Positions 59,534 through 64,000 of a stretch of 64,000 nt of DNA are shown here, piece by piece. The translations under genes were made by a program, and so were the position numbers. Location: the NCBI RefSeq assembly GCF_002443255.2, contig NW_019211454.1, forward strand, positions 16,790,243 through 16,854,242, written 5' to 3'. Source of the DNA: Varroa destructor. Its lineage: Eukaryota; Arthropoda; Arachnida; Mesostigmata; Varroidae. Every line of letters begins with the position of its first letter. Within the stretch, counting starts at the first letter, position 1. The notes beneath the pieces are model-generated. The model was not told the DNA's origin. It saw nothing but the letters and a program-made list of their open reading frames with translations, and made no database searches.

Positions 59534-60424
59534 AACACAACTCACGGCTCATATCACTTGGCCAAGCCAACCGTCATCCGGATCAGACAATAGATGGATG
59601 ATGACGACGACATTTATCGGCGATAATTTTGCGACGATCAAATGAATGACAAGCGCAACTGAGGGTGAGGGTGAAGGTGAAGGGCTGTGGGCTGCAGTAC
59701 GGGGGTAGAACTGAATGAAAGAGTGACGTATAGAAGGCAGCGGAAGTGAGATGATTAAAAGTGAGCCGAAATGCACTAAAACGACGCTCGTTGATTGGAG
59801 TAGAAGACACGAAGAAGAATCATGGAAGATTTGCTTCATATAGTTGACAGTGCGGAACCGTTTGTCGATACATGGCAAATGGTTATATTACTATAGTTAA
59901 CGTGTGTGTGTAATGCGGGGATGATTCGCCGCAGACGAATATTCTAATTATTCACACGCGTTTGCTCCTGTGCTGCAGTGGCTGTATTTTGTAAACGATC
60001 AGCCCAGGTCAATTGGTGCCAAATTGGGCGTTCGACAAAGCTCACTCTCGAACATCCCTATCAGTGGAAGGACAACACACGACTGACTGGTACGGGTATC
60101 GTAATGTCAACAATCGTAACAAGAACAACGTCTAACATTACGACTGCTATTATCATTACTTTTCCTATTGAGGCAATATTGTTCAAACCCACCACTGAAT
60201 CGTCATACGACATTGTTGAAAATATCTGTACTGGCGGTGGCATTCTTTTTTTCATCGCTACACAGAATCCGCTCGTTTAGTGTGTTTCCCGTAACGCTTA
60301 GTAAGGTAGATTTAGCCGAACACAGTTCCCGACAGATCTAGCACGGAGCGGTAAAACAGGGCTGACAGGTTGATTCAGAGCTGCTCGGAAAGCTCTGCTA
60401 TGAGCCGATATGCTAGCTGTACAT

Positions 60425-60505
60425 AGGTTAGTAGTATAAAGTCGCCTGGCGGCATTCGGCCCGGGCGCAACGTCGCCCTATAGCGTTCAAATCCAACGTG
60501 AGTGA
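60425..60505 (+). repeat. Possible tRNA-derived element
   Basis: TAGGTTAGTAGTATAAAG, then CGCCTGGCGG and a B-box-like GTTCAAATCC (60485-60494) at about tRNA spacing, with AACGTGAGTGAG after it. The central part is GC-rich and could fold. Decayed. Confidence 0.3.
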
Positions 60506-60668
60506 GTATCGCTGAGACTCAACAGAGTGCTCACGACGGCAGAGCAGTGTAGCGGAGTTCCATTTCGGAACGTGTGGGAAAAGGCGGCCGATTTGGCCAG
60601 TAGTCGAGTCCGACAACGAGGTCTACTCGTTGGACCGGATCCTTTACAAGCGACGTTTCCGTATTGTG

Positions 60669-60692
60669 GTGTGTGTGTGTGTGCGCGCGCGC
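60669..60692 (+). repeat. (GT)n(GC)n alternating tract
   Basis: Twenty-four bases of alternating purine-pyrimidine, GT units running into GC units. This base pattern favours Z-DNA. Confidence 0.95.
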
Positions 60693-61033
60693 CTCTGTAC
60701 GTTACGCGAACGTCTGACGTTCACCAAGCTGCGGCTGTTACTCGTCAATTGGATTCCCAATAGCATAACATCATTTGTTATTTCAGCCTTTGTGCTGTGC
60801 TCATGCCATGTTGGCCCACATGTACCTACTTAGATCCTAGCTAGATCATTACGATTGGTCTGAAACTAACCGGTCGCTTTTACCAGTTATGATGTATAAT
60901 AGGGTGCTTGTAACAACCAGACAGAAGCTTCAAATAACGCCGCTAGCATCGCCAGTGATCTAAGTGATCAATCCAGTGGTATACGGTTAGTTTACCTGGG
61001 AACACAAGAGCTCGGCTGAACAAACAAAGCCTC

Positions 61034-61053
61034 ATATATATATATATATATAT
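61034..61053 (+). repeat. (AT)10 microsatellite
   Basis: Ten uninterrupted AT units. Confidence 0.95.
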
Positions 61054-61952
61054 GGAGAACACCAGGAGCGTTCTACAGTGGATCTAAACCAAACGTAGAA
61101 AAATTACATAGCAATAAATACCAATCACATCAAGTCAAACGTATGCTGAGCTTACATGCAGAATCCATCTGACAAAACAAAGACGAAATTTACGAACGGA
61201 TCAGCTTAAGATCCAGGAGGCTCTTTATTTTTTGCTCCAGCCCAACGCAAACGGACCCGAACAAGTAGCGTCCAAAAACGCGAGTGGGCGGCAAGGCTAT
61301 CTCCGCCTCTGATAGAACTGCAGTGGCGTTTACACACGACAAAGCCGCTTCCCATTGTTGTTACCACGCACTATGCGCAAAGGGAGACAAGAACGGCAGG
61401 GACGAAACTGTAAGCGTCAACCGAATGATAAACGAATCATCGGCGCTTAGCAGGACGAACCAAATAGAAGATCGACACGAACCGAGATGTAACAACAGGT
61501 ATAAGTTAAGCCGATAAAAAAAAAAACGTCATATATAAGCGTTAGAACAATATAAATAAAAAACGCTTCCATTACTCCAATAAGTGCATATTGGGCTGCT
61601 CCTATTCCCGTGCTTGCCTCATACGTATGCGTATTGTATGTAATCTACGGCATAGCTGATCCTATGACACGTGCTCTGTATCAAGTGAGTAATTGCAACG
61701 AGTACGCCGGGAAGCTGTAAGCTCGCTTCCTACACGGCGCTGTTCGGCACAGTACACTAGATTTCCTGCCCGAAGGAGTACACGCGGTCGAATAGAGATC
61801 AGTAGCCGGTCGAGGTAGGCCTTTAACTACGTTGCGAGTTAGACTCTCATGTAGCCTAAAATAACAAGTTGCTACCACACGAAGGCGTGAGGTCAAGAAG
61901 ACGTGCTAGAAAATTGCGTTGTTGCCTTTCTTGTAGAGAAAGCCGGCAGGTC

Positions 61953-62117
61953 TATAAACCCTGCGATTGTAACTGTGCCTAAGCTTGTGCCCATCATGGA
62001 TAGTGAGTAACCTCTGGCTGAAGAAGATTATGGGTTAGGTGACATGCTGCCAAAGTATTGTCAACAAATAGGCAGCTTGATTGTTTGTTTCGTGTATATT
62101 GTGAGATGTTCTCAGTT
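61953..62117 (+). promoter_or_regulatory. Possible core promoter elements upstream of the RS-rich exon
   Basis: TATAAA at 61953-61958 and TCAGTT, a match to the arthropod initiator TCAKTY, at 62112-62117. They are 150 bases apart, so they do not form one TATA-Inr pair. An initiator-driven start at 62112 would give a 5'UTR of about 110 bases before the ATG at 62223. Both motifs are short and can occur by chance. Confidence 0.2.
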
Positions 62118-62200
62118 GTGAGCTGGTAATTGGTGTAGTTGTGTCAAACAGCCGTGCGTATATAGCTACGGGAGATTATTGTTGTGTATTGTTTTACTAG

Positions 62201-62320
62201 ACGCACAAGGGAACCGCGCAGGATGGGGCGCGGTCGAAGTCCTGAGGATATGAATGGTAACAAAAAGCCATCGAGTAGATCTCGATCGAAATCTCGGGAT
62301 CGGAATTCAAATTCTGGGAG
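62201..62320 (+). CDS. Arg/Ser-rich exon: start of an SR-type protein, or a dlg1 cassette exon
   Basis: An acceptor TGTATTGTTTTACTAG and a donor GGGAG|GTATGT bound 120 bases. From the ATG at 62223 (A at -3 and G at +4, a strong start context) it reads MGRGRSPEDMNGNKKPSS followed by RSRSKSRDRNSNSG and a split AGN codon. RS dipeptides near the N-terminus are typical of SR-family splicing factors or Transformer-2-like proteins, which act in pre-mRNA splicing in the nucleus. I cannot name the gene because no RRM exon lies in the window. Alternatively, entered in phase 2 from the 47016 dlg1 exon the frame is open for the whole exon (RRTREPRRMGRG...) and leaves in phase 2, so it would be frame-neutral in dlg1. 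Sequence 62321-64000 shows no further exon I can support. Confidence 0.5.
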
Positions 62321-62904
62321 GTATGTGATGTTCAACAATTGGTAATGTTTTTACTCACATATACCAAAGCTGTGTTGTATATACTTAGTACACTTAACAC
62401 TATTTGGTAGTTTCCATATAGCAGTGAGTGTTTAGCTTTATCGAACGAAGAAAACTAATTGAAACATTCTTTTTCGGTAATTGAAGGTGCGTCTGGAGGG
62501 AGCGGACTCAATCGGCCCTGCAATGGTCACGATTTTTTTTCTTCAAATCCTTTCAATTTCTTCACATTTACTGAACTTTAAATCAAATGTGTTTACATTA
62601 TTGTACTACAATTTGATGAGCATTACCACCTCGGACTTGGAAGATGTTGATAGATGGACCTTGTAAAGGAATCATCCACGCCGACTTAAACATCCATAGC
62701 GCATATATGTGCATAATATGTAACAATATATTTTTAGCGTGGACTCGCTTAGCGAGCAGTTATTAGTTGCCATATCTTTATCCAACGAGTTCTCGCCAAT
62801 ATCTAGCTCCACGCGAGACACGCACCGTGTTTCCATACTTAGCTAAGTCCCAAATTTCGACAGTCGTTAGGGTACTCCTGATGCTAGGTTAAGTCCAATA
62901 ACAG

Positions 62905-62940
62905 AAATAATAATTATTATTAGTATTATTGCTATTATTG
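62905..62940 (+). repeat. Imperfect AAT/ATT repeat
   Basis: AATAATAATTATTATTAGTATTATT and similar triplets; simple-sequence DNA. Confidence 0.8.
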
Positions 62941-64000
62941 ATCGTCACGGAGATTTTCATTGCTTACTTTCTTCTTTACGTGGGCATCTACATCTACGCC
63001 AACCGGTGGCCTTGGTTCGGAACTCGGTAGCTGTTACTTCGAGAGTACTACCCTTTTTTTTGCGATTTCTACTATCGTTACCCCGATAAAACTCGTAGCC
63101 ACCCCTAAAAATCGAGACGTCCTTATTCATCACGTGCCGATATGGTAGAAACCCGCTTTGCTCCACATCTTCTACAACTGACGTCGTTTAGCAAAGCATC
63201 TACTATCTATACATATCTACCGTATGTGTCATAGCAGGTACTGTGAAGTCGTCAAGCTCGCGAAACGTCCATAACAGCCATTGTTTCTATAGTGGTTTCA
63301 CGATTCTGGTCCGAAGCAGTGGACCGACGGTGGAGTTCGCGAAGCGTCCCCAATACAGGTGGCCGGATTAGATTGGATTTGATCGTCCAGCGTCGAATAG
63401 GCTATGTTGCAGTGCTCCGGTTGCTCACTTGTACGATTTCTTATCGCCTCGTCGATCCTTACTGTTGTATTTTGGCTATCATTGACGTACATTTGTGGCT
63501 TGGCTCACCTCACTGCCGATTCAGGCTAATGCTTTTGCAATCGTCGCCGTCCACTGGCATTAGGTGTGTCCTTGTCGACTGAACAAGGCGCGTGCTGTCT
63601 CTGTGAAATAGAGTCGATCTAACATGCTGCTATTGATACTCATAGGTATTCACACGCACACATTATCTCATGCCAACATGTTAACACCGTCTCAGACCTG
63701 TATATAATATAGGATAGCGGTTGTTCGATAGAGTTTTCAGTTTTTTTTCATAGGAGAAGATAGATATAAGTGTATTGGGTTGGTATATGCAGATATCAGA
63801 AGCCAAATGTGTGCGTTCGGTAGGCAACTTTATCGTTAAGGCCAGTTTATGTAAAGCTAAGTGTTATGTATTTACGCTATGATGGACGCAGAGTGGCTTC
63901 TGATTTCGCGCTCATTTATACGGTTTTGGCAGTGTCAGCCGTTGCTGGTTGTACTGCGGTCGGGTGTGAAGAATGAATGATAACTTCAACGTTGTTCTTG

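Larger units (their letters stand above)
47107..64000 (+). other. dlg1 3' intron or intergenic sequence, at least 16.9 kb
   Basis: No PDZ3, SH3 or guanylate-kinase coding sequence was found, so either the next universal dlg1 exon is beyond the window or the rest is misassembled. The interval holds a SINE at 47.7 kb, a candidate terminal exon at 49.5 kb, a minus-strand candidate exon at 55.3 kb, microsatellites, a CpG-rich block at 58.7-59.5 kb and an RS-rich exon at 62.2 kb. Other open frames (for example 48833-49111, 52332-52616, 52620-53021, 57721-58002 and 63292-63582 on plus) have no recognisable motif. Confidence 0.55.

Overview
The window reads as arthropod-type nuclear DNA: AT-rich, with short exons in consensus GT-AG introns, kilobase-scale introns, microsatellites and degenerate tRNA-derived repeats. 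There is no bacterial gene density, operon or Shine-Dalgarno pattern. The only gene I can name with confidence is the plus-strand MAGUK scaffold discs large (dlg1/DLG1). A mite or tick is my best guess, from the intron sizes and the tRNA-derived repeats, but the lineage is not proven.

Layout. From 1 to about 47.1 kb the window holds the middle of dlg1. The exons are: the second half of the L27 domain (1220-1362), a glycine-rich and His/Ser-rich linker exon (12729-12959), a short acidic linker exon (39511-39576), PDZ1 in two exons (40378-40602 and 42972-43082), PDZ2 in two exons (43557-43730 and 46083-46248), and an acidic linker exon (47016-47106). Introns of about 11.4 kb and 26.6 kb separate the first three; the PDZ exons are compact. 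Reading phases fit at every junction: the L27 exon is entered with two bases finishing a codon, the next five junctions are phase 0, then phase 1, with phase 2 leaving the last exon. About 403 codons are recovered. The first L27 exon and start lie upstream. PDZ3, SH3 and guanylate-kinase exons were not found, so the gene should continue past 64 kb unless the assembly is broken.

From 47.1 to 64 kb the sequence is mostly intron-like or intergenic. It contains a candidate alternative terminal dlg1 exon (49524-49617) followed by AATAAA, a candidate minus-strand exon (55320-55481), a CpG- and triplet-rich block that looks like a promoter/5'UTR (about 58.7-59.5 kb), and an Arg/Ser-rich exon (62201-62320). 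That last exon is either the first coding exon of an SR-type protein or a frame-neutral dlg1 cassette exon.

Repeats. At least five sequences across the window share Pol III A/B-box spacing (about 6.3, 9.6, 29.8, 35.0 and 47.7 kb, on both strands). At least two pairs also share sequence 3' of the B box, which points to a tRNA-derived SINE family. Most other open frames look like chance. I see no operon, CRISPR, phage or complete transposon. The most interesting leads are the alternative dlg1 exons, the SINE family and possible recursive splice sites in the giant introns.
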